A stretch of 8,822 nt of DNA, taken from assembly GCA_040902445.1 (NCBI GenBank), contig JBBDXJ010000037.1, positions 1 through 8,822 on the forward strand. The letters are read 5' to 3'. The stretch's first letter is position 1, and each line of letters opens with the position of its first letter. The DNA comes from Chryseosolibacter sp040902445. GTDB taxonomy: Bacteria; Bacteroidota; Bacteroidia; Cytophagales; Cyclobacteriaceae. Shown here in pieces: positions 1 to 5,582 of this stretch. A program made the position numbers and the translations under genes. Below the pieces are notes generated by a model. That model had not been told where the DNA came from, did not search any database, and saw only the letters and a list, made by a program, of their open reading frames with translations.

Positions 1-37
1 TGGGCGGAAATTCAAAAGGAGCCTGATAAGAGGAATT

Positions 38-73
38 TCCCTCGTCCTTTAGGAGGGTCCTTTAGGAGAGGGA
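38..73. repeat. Tandem 13-bp duplication inside an inverted repeat
   Basis: GTCCTTTAGGAG occurs twice in tandem (44-55 and 57-68, period 13). Each copy is itself a small hairpin (TCCT TT AGGA). The pair is enclosed by TCCCTC (38-43) and GAGGGA (68-73), so the whole block can also fold as one longer hairpin. There is no T-tract after it, so it is not a convincing intrinsic terminator. It looks like a dispersed palindromic intergenic element of the kind common in Bacteroidota, which is an inference. Confidence 0.5.
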
Positions 74-171
74 TGCACACAAGTAGAAATTAAGATGCGC
101 AAGCAGATAGGGTGAGGTGAAATGCAGGCTTGCCTGACGAAGGTCGCGGAGGGATTGGCGTGGGAGCTTAG

Positions 172-202
172 TTGGGGAATTGAATATTTAAGCTTAAATT
201 TT
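172..202 (+). promoter_or_regulatory. Possible Bacteroidota-type promoter for the beta-propeller gene
   Basis: The Bacteroidota primary sigma factor recognises a TTG around -33 and TAnnTTTG around -7. TTG at 172-174 is followed after 20 bases by TAAATTTT (195-202), a seven-of-eight match to the -7 element. Transcription would start near 208 and leave a leader of about 40 bases before the ATG at 251. The -7 element lies partly within the palindrome at 186-199. This is an AT-rich region, so the match may be chance. Confidence 0.25.
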
Positions 203-250
203 AAATCGCGTTACGACTTCTATAAGATTCAGGTTTAACCAACGGTACTT

Positions 251-1396
251 ATGAAACTACAAATCAAAATTTATCTGTTCCTGCTGGCATTGGCCTGCCT
301 GGTTGTCACGGCGTGGAAACCTCATGGAACTTATGTTCCGGTCGCGAAGGAAGAAAGTGCCCTGGCAAAACCCGGCAAATATCTCTATGTCGCTGTGCCG
401 GGTGTCAGGAATTATCTGGAATATGGCGGACATGGTATCCTGGTTTACGATATAGACGCCGGGCATAAGTTGATCAAACGGATTCCTACTCAGGGATTAA
501 AGAAAGATGGCACCCCTTCGAATGTAAAAGGTGTCGCGGTGAGTGTGGCAACCAATTGTATTTATATCAGCACACTGGAGGCCCTGCAGTGCGTGGACCT
601 GGCAACAGAAAAACTGTTGTGGGAAAAGTTGTATGAAGGAGGTTGTGACCGTATGGCTATGTCGCCGGATGGAAAGTTGATCTATCTTCCTTCCCTGGAA
701 AAAGAGCACTGGAATGTTGTTGACGCCAGGAGCGGGGAAGTCATTACCAGGATCTTTTCGAATTCAGGGGCACACAATACACTCTACGGCGCCGATGGCA
801 CAAAAGTATATTTAGCAGGCTTGCGCACTCCGACACTGGGTGTTGCCGATGCAAAGACCCATACCGTTACAAAGCAGGTGGGACCCTTCAGCGCCCCGGT
901 TCGTCCTTTTACCATTAATGGTGATCAAAGCCTGTGTTACGTTAATGTAAATGGTTTGTTGGGATTTGAGATAGGGGATATTCGGACGGGTAAAAAACTT
1001 CAAAGCATTGAAGTGCAGGGATTTTCAATGGGTCCTGTAAAACGGCATGGTTGTCCCAGTCATGGGATCGGCCTTACACCAGATGAAAAAGAAGTCTGGT
1101 TATGCGATGCGTTTAATCAGCGCATCCATATTTTTGACAATACAGTCATGCCTCCAAAACAGGGTGAAAGCATCGCTTTGCGCGATCAACCCGGATGGAT
1201 CACCTTTGGCCTGGATGGAAAATATGCCTATCCCTCAACAGGCGAGGTAATTGATGTTAAAATCCGTAAGGTTGTCGCCACACTTAAGGATGAAAAAGGC
1301 ACCCCGGTACAAAGCGAGAAGATGGTAGAGATCCATCTCGACGGAAAGAAAGCTCAAAAAGCCGGAGACCAGTTTGGTATAGGCCGGGCGTTGTGA
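251..1396 (+). CDS. Secreted YncE-like seven-bladed beta-propeller protein
   Basis: A 381-residue exported protein. Residues 1-21 form a signal peptide: positive start (K2, K6), a hydrophobic core, then a V-T-A cleavage site. Cys16 in a weak lipobox-like LALAC context is an alternative lipoprotein site. The rest is a run of propeller blades marked by recurrent aspartate/glycine turns followed by a beta strand: SPDGKLIYLP near 138, GADGTKVYLAG near 180, NGDQSLCYVN near 223, TPDEKEVWLC near 276 and GLDGKYAYPS near 320. A conserved-looking RHGCPSHG segment (265-272) and H61 and H175 could be functional, but no cofactor role is established. YncE-like propellers are usually periplasmic; their biochemical role is mostly unknown. 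No sorting domain is seen at the C-terminus, which ends near QFGIGRAL. The gene is probably monocistronic because the next gene converges on it. The start is the only ATG preceding the signal peptide, and no Shine-Dalgarno is visible. Confidence 0.85.
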   Translation: MKLQIKIYLFLLALACLVVTAWKPHGTYVPVAKEESALAKPGKYLYVAVPGVRNYLEYGGHGILVYDIDAGHKLIKRIPTQGLKKDGTPSNVKGVAVSVATNCIYISTLEALQCVDLATEKLLWEKLYEGGCDRMAMSPDGKLIYLPSLEKEHWNVVDARSGEVITRIFSNSGAHNTLYGADGTKVYLAGLRTPTLGVADAKTHTVTKQVGPFSAPVRPFTINGDQSLCYVNVNGLLGFEIGDIRTGKKLQSIEVQGFSMGPVKRHGCPSHGIGLTPDEKEVWLCDAFNQRIHIFDNTVMPPKQGESIALRDQPGWITFGLDGKYAYPSTGEVIDVKIRKVVATLKDEKGTPVQSEKMVEIHLDGKKAQKAGDQFGIGRAL

Positions 1397-1405
1397 TTGG
1401 CTATT

Positions 1406-1435
1406 AGTTGCCGGTCTGACGTCATGTGGGCAACT
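1406..1435. terminator. Inverted repeat between convergent genes
   Basis: AGTTGCC (1406-1412) pairs perfectly with GGCAACT (1429-1435). The 16-base loop contains the palindrome TGACGTCA (1417-1424). It lies between the stop codons of the convergent beta-propeller and response-regulator genes, where a bidirectional terminator would be expected. No T-tract follows on either strand, so termination is only inferred from position. Confidence 0.3.
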
Positions 1436-1440
1436 CACAT

Positions 1441-1472
1441 ATTCCCGTATGCCCTTATGCCCCTATCCCCTT
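1441..1472. repeat. Degenerate 8-bp tandem array overlapping the response-regulator stop codon
   Basis: Four successive 8-base units read ATTCCCGT, ATGCCCTT, ATGCCCCT and ATCCCCTT on the plus strand. On the minus strand the last two units and part of the second encode the final residues (K-G-I-G-A) and the TAA stop (1455-1457) of the response regulator, so the C-terminal tail of that protein is repeat-derived. Confidence 0.6.
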
Positions 1473-1856
1473 CTTCGCGCCAATAGTACCGTCAGCCATC
1501 ATGCGGATGAGGTGACAGAGTTCGTTGAATGAGTTAGCTTTTCTGATAAAGGTAGAGCCCAGAGATTCTATCTGTTCGATATCTTTAGGGGAACTGTCGG
1601 TGGAATATATTATCACATTGATCGCGTCGAATTTTTTTTCTTTTCGCAGCTCCTCCAGTATGATTTTTCCATCCATGCCCGGAATATTGATGTCGAGCAC
1701 GATGTGACTCGGAAAAACATCGCTGCTATTAAGTATCTCGAAAGCTTGCTTGCCACTGGTGGCGCTGCTGTAGTTGATAGAGGGATCAACAGTTTTAACT
1801 GCTTCGTAGAAAATCTCTATATCTTCGGGATCATCGTCAATGTACAGGATACTCAT
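1455..1856 (-). CDS. Single-domain CheY-like response regulator
   Basis: A 133-residue stand-alone receiver domain with no output domain. The acidic pocket is D7-D8-D9 (YIDDDP) and the phospho-acceptor is D55 (VLDINIPGMDG). The switch Ser/Thr is in YSTDSS (85-89) and the conserved lysine is K106 (FIRKANSF), so all catalytic positions are present. Such regulators take phosphate from a histidine kinase and act through protein contacts, for example in phosphorelays; stand-alone receivers of this kind (Rcp1-like) often pair with phytochrome or hybrid kinases. No kinase is in the window, so it is an orphan here. It lies convergent to the propeller gene (58 bases between stops). The last five residues are encoded by an 8-bp tandem array and are probably outside the folded domain. 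The ATG start directly precedes the first beta strand (SILYIDDD). Confidence 0.92.
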   Translation of the reverse strand: MSILYIDDDPEDIEIFYEAVKTVDPSINYSSATSGKQAFEILNSSDVFPSHIVLDINIPGMDGKIILEELRKEKKFDAINVIIYSTDSSPKDIEQIESLGSTFIRKANSFNELCHLIRMMADGTIGAKKGIGA

Positions 1857-2328
1857 AATGCGGAGTTTAGCAGCAAATTTGATTCAGATTTTTGCCCGAC
1901 ACCGCTTCAGGCTTTCCTCCCCTCCAAATTTTGTTTGGCATGATTGTTTATCTTTCGAGATAATCCCTCCAGGCAAACTAATTCTGGCTTTTGCTTTTTC
2001 AAAGCAATGAAAAATTTGCTGCGAATAACTTTTAATTGTCTATTAATGTTAAATCGACGAAAAGGTAACTGCCATTCCAGGGATTTTTTTTCTCCCCTCA
2101 AAAAGTTTATTCCCGGAGCGGCGACTTCGATCGTGAATGCATGAATAGTCTCTCCCACATTCACTGCGGGTGTTACCAGTAATTTTGCTCTTAACAGATG
2201 TATGCCGGGATGCAGATCGGCACCTCCGGTGTAATTTGACTTTAAAATTTGCCAAAAATCCCTGTTATTGCTACAAGGATTCCATACATTAGGAGCAGAA
2301 CTAATTTTAGTAATTTATTCAAAGTAGT
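1857..2328. other. 472-base intergenic region with no intact gene
   Basis: This gap separates the divergent response-regulator (-) and oxidoreductase (+) genes and should hold both promoters. It is AT-rich. Near-matches to TAnnTTTG on the plus strand exist at 2244-2251 (AAAATTTG) and 2302-2309 (TAATTTTA), but neither has a properly spaced TTG. The only protein-like signal is the start-less minus-strand frame described separately. I see no RNA gene or riboswitch. Confidence 0.5.
1907..2314 (-). pseudogene. Possible gene relic: start-less protein-like frame
   Basis: On the minus strand a frame runs without a stop from just after a TAA (2315-2317) to a stop at 1907-1909, giving 135 codons. No ATG or TTG starts it; the only conventional candidate is a GTG at 2162-2164, in the middle. 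The first 75 or so residues look like real protein: APNVWNPCSNNRDFW, then DLHPGIHLLRAKLLV and GETIHAFTIEVAAPG, an alternation of beta strands and turns like a secreted beta-sandwich domain. The remaining residues are basic and low in information. I do not recognise the family. It could be the decayed end of a secreted protein gene, or chance. It lies antisense to the expected promoter of the oxidoreductase at 2329. Confidence 0.25.
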
Positions 2329-3642
2329 ATGAAAGATAATACCGGTATTCACAGCAAAACGAACCGAAGGTTTTTTTTGAAATCCACAGGCGCCGCTGTC
2401 ATAGGTAGCACCTTGCCCTTTACCGTTGGCCTGGGCAAAACCCTCGGAGGGATTACCGCCAATACTCTCAAAGTCGGCTTGATAGGATGTGGTGGAAGGG
2501 GTACCGGAGCGGCGGCGCAAGCGCTGGCTGCCGATCCCGATGTGGTCCTTACAGCCATGGGGGATGCATTCTCTGACCACCTGGAAGCATCATACAAAGC
2601 CATTCTTGAAGAGCAGCCTGATAAGGTCAAGGTCGACAAGTCCCATAAGTTTGTGGGATTTGATGCTTATAAAAAAGTCATTGATTCTGGAGTGGATGTA
2701 GTCATCCTCACAACGCCGCCTGCATTCAGGCCTGAACATCTGATGGCGGCCGTGAATGCCGGAAAACATATTTTTTGTGAAAAGCCGGTTGCAGTAGATG
2801 CCCCCGGTGTGAGAAGAGTGCTCGAAGCAGCCAAAAAAGCAAAAGCGAAAAATCTTTCGCTGGTATCCGGATTCACGTTCCGCTACGATATGCCGAAAAG
2901 GGCATTCTTTGAGAAGATCAATAACGGGGCAGTTGGCGAGATAAAAACTGTTTCCTCAACCAGAAATGGAGGGGACCTTTGGTACAAGCCGCGCGAGGCC
3001 GGGTGGACCGACATGGAATATCAATTGCGCAACTGGTATTACCAAAACTGGCTTTCAGGGGATTACCTGGTAGAAATGATCGTGCACAGCCTGGATATGA
3101 TGTCATGGGCGATGGGCGACAAAATGCCTATCAGGGCTACAGGCACAGGTGGGCGGCAGGTTCGGGTTGATCCTAAATTTGGAAACATCTACGATCATTT
3201 TGCCATCGAATACGAATATGAAAACGGGGCGAGAGGTTTTAGCTTCAGCCGTCAGCAGCCAGGTTGTTCAAGCAGAAACAGTGTTGAAATTGCGGGCACA
3301 TTGGGTGATGGATTTGTGAACGCAGGTCAGGGTGGGCGCATCTCCGGAAAAACAAAGTGGGAATACCAGGGCGAAAAGAACGATCCGTATCAAACCCAGC
3401 ACAATGAACTTTTTGATTCCATCCGCAAAAACAAACCGATGAATGACGGCCAGATGATGGCCAACAGCACCATGCTGGCAATCATCGGCCGGATGGTTGG
3501 TTATAGCGGACAAACCATTACGTGGGAAGAAGCGATGAATTCAAATCAGACTTTAGGTCCTACCACCGATCAGTACAGCTGGAATTTGAAGTACACTAGC
3601 CCTGAGGTTGCTATACCCGGAGTAACTAATGTATTGGGATAA
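2329..3642 (+). CDS. Tat-exported Gfo/Idh/MocA family oxidoreductase
   Basis: A 437-residue NAD(P)-dependent sugar oxidoreductase. A twin-arginine signal is clear: NRRFFLKST (12-20) followed by a hydrophobic stretch, so the folded, cofactor-loaded enzyme should go to the periplasm. The Rossmann fold starts at residue 48 with VGLIGCGGRGTG (49-60), the dinucleotide-binding glycine motif. The family catalytic EKP is at 151-153 (FCEKPVAVD). The C-terminal domain carries GDYLVEMIVHSLDMMSW (244-260), where H253 is the likely conserved active-site histidine. Length is normal for the exported subgroup. Two DUF1080 genes follow at once (41 bases to the next start), so an operon is likely. In characterised Bacteroides systems such oxidoreductases create or reduce 3-keto-glycosides that DUF1080 proteins cleave; that role here is inferred from context. 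The start is supported by the Tat motif spacing. No Shine-Dalgarno is seen; AGGAG at 2291-2295 is too distant. Confidence 0.92.
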   Translation: MKDNTGIHSKTNRRFFLKSTGAAVIGSTLPFTVGLGKTLGGITANTLKVGLIGCGGRGTGAAAQALAADPDVVLTAMGDAFSDHLEASYKAILEEQPDKVKVDKSHKFVGFDAYKKVIDSGVDVVILTTPPAFRPEHLMAAVNAGKHIFCEKPVAVDAPGVRRVLEAAKKAKAKNLSLVSGFTFRYDMPKRAFFEKINNGAVGEIKTVSSTRNGGDLWYKPREAGWTDMEYQLRNWYYQNWLSGDYLVEMIVHSLDMMSWAMGDKMPIRATGTGGRQVRVDPKFGNIYDHFAIEYEYENGARGFSFSRQQPGCSSRNSVEIAGTLGDGFVNAGQGGRISGKTKWEYQGEKNDPYQTQHNELFDSIRKNKPMNDGQMMANSTMLAIIGRMVGYSGQTITWEEAMNSNQTLGPTTDQYSWNLKYTSPEVAIPGVTNVLG

Positions 3643-3646
3643 GGGC

Positions 3647-3695
3647 GAATGACGAAGGACGAGGTACGAATTACGAATTACGAATGATGAACGAT
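3647..3695. repeat. Seven-unit heptamer array containing a start codon
   Basis: Seven adjacent 7-base units fill the gap between the oxidoreductase and the first DUF1080 gene: GAATGAC, GAAGGAC, GAGGTAC, GAATTAC, GAATTAC, GAATGAT and GAACGAT (consensus GAANNAC). The ATG ATG start of the downstream gene (3684-3689) is created by the sixth unit and its junction, and the seventh unit supplies the next codons. The unit length is not a multiple of three, so loss or gain of the last unit would shift the frame, whereas changes upstream would only alter the leader. Confidence 0.8.
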
Positions 3696-4475
3696 AGTTT
3701 CATTACACATTGCCGATCACGGATCATGCTTTCGGTTGTATTCAATGTCCTTTTCCTCACGGGTGTCGTTGGGGTTGCGTTTGGGCAGGCGCCGCTGGTT
3801 AAGTTCGGGAAGGAGCTCTATGCGAACAACTTCACCTCCAATGAAAAAAAGAAAGATGCGATCATTCAATGGATCGAGGTGAATACACCTGCAGAGACAT
3901 GGTCGTTGAAGAACGGCGAGCTCGTGTGTTCAGGTCGTCCCATCGGTGTGATGCGCAGTGAAAAACAATATGAAAATTTTATTTTGCATGTAGAGTGGAA
4001 ACACATGGAAGCGGGAGGAAACTCTGGAATTTTTGTGTGGAGCGCCGCCAGGCCTGATGAGAATTCGCGATTACCAGATGGGGTAGAGGTTCAGATGCTG
4101 GATCTGGATTGGGTGAAACTCAATACGAAGGACGGTGTTGTACCACCCGTCGCGTATGTACACGGGGAGTTGTTTGGCGTTGGTGGTGTTGAAACCGTTC
4201 CCGATAATCCAAGGGGCGAGCGCAGCAAGTCAATTGAAAACCGCTGCAAGGGCCGCGGTGAATGGAATACCTATGACGTGGTTTGTGTGGATGGGGTTAT
4301 CAAACTTTCCGTTAACGGCAAATTCGTGAATGGTATTCAAAAATCTACGCAGAAAAAAGGATACCTCTGCCTGGAATCTGAAGGTGCTGAGATCCACTTC
4401 CGCAACCTCACCGTCATGGAACTTCCTCCGGGAATCACGACACCCGAGCAGGTCGCCGATGAGATAAAGTGGTGA
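3684..4475 (+). CDS. Secreted DUF1080 protein (3-keto-disaccharide hydrolase family), long form
   Basis: A 263-residue exported protein of Pfam family PF06439 (DUF1080, named for 3-keto-disaccharide hydrolase), a concanavalin-like beta-sandwich. Residues 1-36 form the signal peptide (R11 and R13, then a hydrophobic core, cleavage near FGQA). These arginines favour the start at 3684 over the internal ATG at residue 15, which would leave no positive n-region. Family landmarks in order: TWSLKNGELVCSG (72-84), YENFILHVEWKH (96-107), GNSGIFVW (112-119), DGVEVQMLD (132-140), GEWNTYDVVCVDG (192-204), LSVNGKFVNG (208-217) and GYLCLESEGAEIHFRNL (226-242). A longer insert lies between about 120 and 190 compared with the paralogue at 4698. 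It presumably cleaves or eliminates at a 3-keto sugar made by the upstream oxidoreductase. Its stop codon lies in a heptamer array. Confidence 0.9.
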   Translation: MMNDSFITHCRSRIMLSVVFNVLFLTGVVGVAFGQAPLVKFGKELYANNFTSNEKKKDAIIQWIEVNTPAETWSLKNGELVCSGRPIGVMRSEKQYENFILHVEWKHMEAGGNSGIFVWSAARPDENSRLPDGVEVQMLDLDWVKLNTKDGVVPPVAYVHGELFGVGGVETVPDNPRGERSKSIENRCKGRGEWNTYDVVCVDGVIKLSVNGKFVNGIQKSTQKKGYLCLESEGAEIHFRNLTVMELPPGITTPEQVADEIKW

Positions 4476-4490
4476 ATGGTGAATGGTGCT
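4470..4490. repeat. Three-unit heptamer array overlapping the DUF1080 stop codon
   Basis: Units TGGTGAA, TGGTGAA and TGGTGCT lie head to tail. The first supplies the last tryptophan codon and the TGA stop (4473-4475) of the upstream gene. The sequence is unrelated to the other arrays in the window, but the unit length is the same. Confidence 0.65.
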
Positions 4491-4513
4491 GACAAGTTAA
4501 CTGGTGCGGGGGA

Positions 4514-4521
4514 TAATTTTG
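4514..4521 (+). promoter_or_regulatory. Exact TAnnTTTG match, possible -7 element
   Basis: TAATTTTG matches the Bacteroidota -7 consensus TAnnTTTG exactly and lies in the 222-base gap before the second DUF1080 gene. I see no TTG at the expected -33 distance, and the leader would be about 170 bases, including the folded elements at 4554-4656. It could allow separate expression of the second DUF1080 gene, but an isolated 6-base match is weak evidence. Confidence 0.2.
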
Positions 4522-4553
4522 TGCGCAGTTTCTAGTAGAAACATTAAACAGAC

Positions 4554-4592
4554 TTCCCGCTGCAGATTCCGGGGCGAGCGGGAAACCGGAAT
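4554..4592 (+). repeat. Two interlocking inverted repeats
   Basis: Stem 1 is TTCCCGCT (4554-4561) with AGCGGGAA (4577-4584), 8 bp perfect. Stem 2 is ATTCCGG (4566-4572) with CCGGAAT (4586-4592), 7 bp perfect. The left half of stem 2 sits in the loop of stem 1 and its right half lies one base beyond stem 1, which is a pseudoknot topology. One base is too short to cross an 8-bp helix, so in RNA the two stems are more likely alternatives than simultaneous. Confidence 0.5.
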
Positions 4593-4614
4593 AAATACTT
4601 GAGTGAATTTCAAA

Positions 4615-4656
4615 TCTTTGTGTCTTTGTGCCTGCGCACCGAAGTGCTTCGGCACA
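4615..4656 (+). repeat. Tandem 8-bp duplication followed by a 30-base hairpin
   Basis: TCTTTGTG is repeated exactly at 4615-4622 and 4623-4630. Overlapping it, 4627-4656 can fold into a long hairpin: TGTGCC with GGCACA outside, a 3 by 3 internal loop, then GCAC with GTGC closed by a CGAA loop. It ends 41 bases before the start codon of the second DUF1080 gene, so it would lie in that gene's leader if transcribed. It lacks a T-tract and is not a standard terminator. Confidence 0.55.
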
Positions 4657-4697
4657 CAGGTGTGGCTAAATAACATTCTAACCAAAATTAATTTTTC

Positions 4698-5297
4698 ATG
4701 AAATACTTTTTCTTTGCTCTCATTTTTTTCTTGACTTCAGCAGAAGTCTATTCTCAAAAATCCAAAAACCTGTTTAATGGAAAGGACCTGAAGGGCTGGA
4801 CCATCCACGGAACAGAGAAGTGGTATGTTGAAAACGGTGAATTGGTTTGCGAGAGCGGGCCGGACAAAGGATATGGGTATCTTACCACCGACAAGCACTA
4901 TAAAAATTTTATACTCGATCTTGATTTCAAGCTCGAGGCCAACGGCAACAGCGGCGTATTTATCCGCTCTACGGTTGAGGGCACAAAAGTATCAGGATGG
5001 CAAGTAGAGGTTGCTCCTCCAGGTCATGATACAGGTGGTATTTATGAATCTTATGGACGCAATTGGTTGATCAAACCCAGCGCGGAAGACCAAAAGGTGC
5101 TGGATGCCGATGGATGGAATCACATGCGTATCGAAGCCAGGGGTGACGAGGTAACTTCCTGGTTGAATGGAAAACAGATGGTTCACATCAAAGATGCAAA
5201 GATCGGCGCCGGCGTAGGATCCATCGCCCTCCAGATCCACGATGGCGGAGGAATCAAAGTGAGGTGGAAAGATATTAAAGTGCAGGAGCTGAAATAA
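4698..5297 (+). CDS. Secreted DUF1080 protein (3-keto-disaccharide hydrolase family), compact form
   Basis: A 199-residue protein consisting of a signal peptide and one PF06439 domain. The signal is MKYFFFALIFFLTSAEVYS with cleavage before Q20, a typical Bacteroidota site. Domain landmarks: LFNGKDLKGW (25-34), WYVENGELVCESG (42-54), YKNFILDLDFKLE (68-80), GNSGVFIRS (83-91), GWQVEVAPPGHDTGGIYE (100-117), WNHMRIEARGD (140-150), SWLNGK (154-159) and GSIALQIHDGG (174-184), then VRWKDIKVQEL at the end. No part seems missing. It should act in the periplasm or on the cell surface on 3-keto-glycosides, alongside the oxidoreductase and the longer DUF1080 protein. The 222-base gap with folded elements upstream may uncouple it from them. 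The stop codon abuts a palindromic element. The ATG is fixed by the signal peptide. Confidence 0.93.
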   Translation: MKYFFFALIFFLTSAEVYSQKSKNLFNGKDLKGWTIHGTEKWYVENGELVCESGPDKGYGYLTTDKHYKNFILDLDFKLEANGNSGVFIRSTVEGTKVSGWQVEVAPPGHDTGGIYESYGRNWLIKPSAEDQKVLDADGWNHMRIEARGDEVTSWLNGKQMVHIKDAKIGAGVGSIALQIHDGGGIKVRWKDIKVQELK

Positions 5298-5488
5298 CCA
5301 CCCCCGTCCTGTGCCCTTACGGGCACGGACATCCCCTCCTTGAAAAAAGGAGGGGAAATGGAGTGCGGCACCTGCCCTTGCGGGCATGTAGTTACTCTCC
5401 TTGGGCCGTGGGAAAATCTTGAGTGTGACAGGCATTTTTCCCCTCCTTTCCAGGAGGGGTTAGTTCGCGCCAGTGAACTTGGGGTGGT
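5297..5488. repeat. 192-bp multi-hairpin element with 8-bp terminal inverted repeats
   Basis: The ends are ACCACCCC (5297-5304) and GGGGTGGT (5481-5488), exact inverted repeats. Inside are five hairpins: 5306-5330 (GTCC..GTGCCC/GGGCAC GGAC), 5332-5356 (10-bp stem TCCCCTCCTT/AAGGAGGGGA, GAAAA loop), 5373-5386 (TGCCC/GGGCA), 5440-5459 (CCCCTCCT/AGGAGGGG) and 5462-5479 (AGTTCGC/GTGAACT with one G-T pair). Hairpins 1 and 3 match at 13 of 16 positions and hairpins 2 and 4 share CCCCTCCT/AGGAGGGG, suggesting an internal duplication. It contains no gene and sits between convergent genes, touching a stop codon. From memory, similar CCCCTCCTT-type palindromes are dispersed in Bacteroidota genomes. None of the hairpins has a T-tract after it, so termination is uncertain. 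The whole gap to 5566 holds no gene. Confidence 0.75.
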
Positions 5489-5554
5489 GTAACCGCATAT
5501 GTTTACCTATTACTTGTACTTGCAACCCCTTCTGATTTAAGGTTTGGATTGAGA

Positions 5555-5582
5555 GTTTACAACTTACTACTTATTACTTATT
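5555..5582. repeat. Heptamer array overlapping the deacetylase stop codon
   Basis: Four adjacent units on the plus strand: GTTTACA, ACTTACT, ACTTATT and ACTTATT. On the minus strand they encode the last four residues (I-S-N-K, in part) and the TAG stop (5567-5569) of the deacetylase. The consensus ACTTAYW closely matches the array at 6551. Confidence 0.7.

Larger units (their letters stand above)
1..250. other. Left-edge intergenic region, no intact gene
   Basis: I see no complete gene here. Plus-strand frame 1 is open from the window edge to a TAA at 91-93 (about 30 residues). It could be the tail of a gene lying to the left, but its last part is encoded by the inverted-repeat block at 38-73, so the call is weak. 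Other structure includes an 8-bp inverted repeat, GGAAATTC (6-13) with GAATTTCC (33-40), and a perfect 14-bp palindrome, ATTTAAGCTTAAAT (186-199), in the AT-rich stretch upstream of the gene at 251. Confidence 0.5.

Noticed and set aside
1704..1943. 79-codon plus-strand frame
   Set aside because: Mostly antisense to the receiver domain of the response regulator, and the remaining part has no protein-like features.
2291..2295. AGGAG as the ribosome binding site of the oxidoreductase gene
   Set aside because: It is about 33 bases upstream of the ATG, too far to act as a Shine-Dalgarno sequence.
2242..2580. 112-codon minus-strand frame over the oxidoreductase start
   Set aside because: It overlaps the Tat signal and Rossmann-fold coding region on the opposite strand; the sequence is low-quality as a protein and matches no family I know.
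3647..3695. CRISPR-like array
   Set aside because: The units are only 7 bases long and adjoin directly with no spacers, and no cas gene is present.
4554..4592. Programmed frameshift pseudoknot
   Set aside because: It is not within or at the end of an open reading frame with a slippery site, and the one-base connector makes the full pseudoknot sterically doubtful.
4992..5435. 147-codon minus-strand frame
   Set aside because: It lies antisense to the compact DUF1080 gene and runs through the palindromic element; its translation has no recognisable domain, and the plus-strand gene is clear.
5332..5459. Classical intrinsic terminators in the 5332-5356 and 5440-5459 hairpins
   Set aside because: Neither hairpin is followed by a T-tract in either reading direction; the run of T at 5435-5439 precedes the second hairpin rather than following it.
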